64,000 nt of DNA, from contig OZ038452.1 of the NCBI GenBank assembly GCA_964036195.1, positions 9,666,704-9,730,703 on the forward strand, in the 5' to 3' direction. A model generated the notes under the pieces. It was not told the origin of the DNA and made no database searches. It saw nothing but the letters and a program-made list of their open reading frames with translations. Position numbers and translations under genes: made by a program. This document shows, in pieces, positions 63,235 to 64,000 of this stretch. Position 1 is the stretch's first letter. Every line of letters begins with the position of its first letter. This stretch comes from Sphaerolaimus hirsutus (Eukaryota; Nematoda; Chromadorea; Monhysterida; Sphaerolaimidae).

Positions 63235-63859
63235 TAGGGATGGCCGAAAAAGTTTTTTTTTCAACGTCAAGGTTTTTTTTTAAACAACCGTTTTTGAAAA
63301 AAATCTGGTTTTATTTTAAAATAAAACCGTTTTTTTTCAAAAGCTCCCAGATATGGTCATGAGTCAACATATACTGGTAAATCAGTAGCTGACAGTACTT
63401 TGTGCTGTTTTATATAGGTTATTGCCGATTATTTTTATATCGGGTTTTGCTGAATGTTCATGACTAAGCGAAGTTGGCCAGGAAATAGTGTTTAAATTAG
63501 GTCACAATAGAAGGCTAATTCATTAGCAGTGATTTTTCACACTGTACAAGTCTATGGTGGCACATTGACTGGATATTATATACTACACTAACATATCACG
63601 GCTTATTATGACACAATGGCATGAACAAATGGAAGCTTTTACACTAAAAATGCCTCAAAACCAATGAATACCACCACAAATAGTAAAGTGCAGGTGAAAT
63701 TGCGCGCTTGCGCGCAAAAAAATTGCAAAATACCTAGTGCTTAGTACTAAAAAAATTGGCCAAGGTTTAAAAAAACGGTTTCGATGTTTGGTTTTTTTAA
63801 AAAAAAAACGTTTTTTATTAAAAAAACTTTTGAAATGAAAAAACCCTCGGCCATCCCTA
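63235..63859. mobile_element. Element with TIR TAGGGATGGCCG
   Basis: TAGGGATGGCCGAAAAA on the left and CGGCCATCCCTA on the right. The flanks CTCGCCAC and TTCACCAC agree at six of eight. The inner part matches 42900-43170 (GCATGAACAAATGGAAGC). Confidence 0.72.
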
Positions 63860-63873
63860 TTCACCACTACAAA

Positions 63874-64000
63874 TACCGCAAATCCTCGAATAAGATCCCC
63901 CCTCGAATAACTCCCCCCTGTTGGCGAGGTGAGGAAAAAATAACTCCCCCCTCGAAAACGTCTGAGGAAAGAATAACTCCCCTGGGGTCTTATTCGAGGA
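63874..64000. mobile_element. TA-foldback running off the right edge
   Basis: TA then CCGCAAATCCTCGAATAAG, AATAACTCCCCC repeats, and the beginning of the inverted right end (TCTTATTCGAGGA) at the window end. Related to 15005-15312 and 59390-59525. Confidence 0.7.

Noticed and set aside
1..64000. tRNA or rRNA genes
   Set aside because: No cloverleaf or A/B-box combination and no rRNA-like conserved segments were recognised on either strand.

Overview
This is animal nuclear DNA, not a microbial genome. The evidence is intron-split genes with GT/AG junctions (a WRNIP1-like ATPase gene and a divergent ionotropic-receptor-like gene), a complete BEL/Pao LTR retroelement (a group known only from animals), a Polinton/Maverick-like element, and dozens of short inverted-repeat DNA transposons. 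I cannot name the species; the repeat load is typical of an invertebrate. LAYOUT: (1) 1-9470 is the larger part of a decayed Polinton-like element that runs off the left edge. Its leftward block carries a capsid-region protein, a small basic protein, the packaging ATPase and the protein-primed family B DNA polymerase. A divergent promoter region (6100-6564) separates this from a rightward block of six small unrecognised genes and a dUTPase. (2) 9838-15500 is nested repeats plus a broken BEL reverse-transcriptase fragment. (3) 15504-21533 holds the 3' exons of a WRNIP1-like gene, two of which are split by MITEs with target duplications. (4) 23636-40076 is a Russian-doll inverted-repeat region that received a young 12.2-kb BEL/Pao element (23788-36036) with two 1098-bp LTRs, a GATAT target duplication and one 3230-codon gag-pol-env frame. 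A second 380-codon frame overlaps the env tail. (5) 40161-58016 is an ionotropic-receptor-like gene on the minus strand. One intron holds nested hAT-type elements, a 27-bp minisatellite inside a triplicated 537-bp block, and about 2.6 kb of roughly 116-bp satellite. (6) 58454-64000 has further MITEs and three phase-compatible exons of an unrecognised gene. HOW IT FITS TOGETHER: most DNA here is explained by repeated insertion of non-autonomous elements. Those with 8-bp target duplications behave like hAT elements; those ending in TA behave like Tc1/mariner-type foldbacks. The target duplications allow insertion order to be read directly. The strongest candidates for undescribed biology are the overlapping basic, SR-containing frame in the BEL env tail; the strand-specific saturation of the BEL element with TCACA; the Polinton small-gene array whose start codons follow splice-acceptor-like or initiator-like motifs; and the MITE-split WRNIP1 exons. 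All calls come from reading the sequence; no database search was possible.
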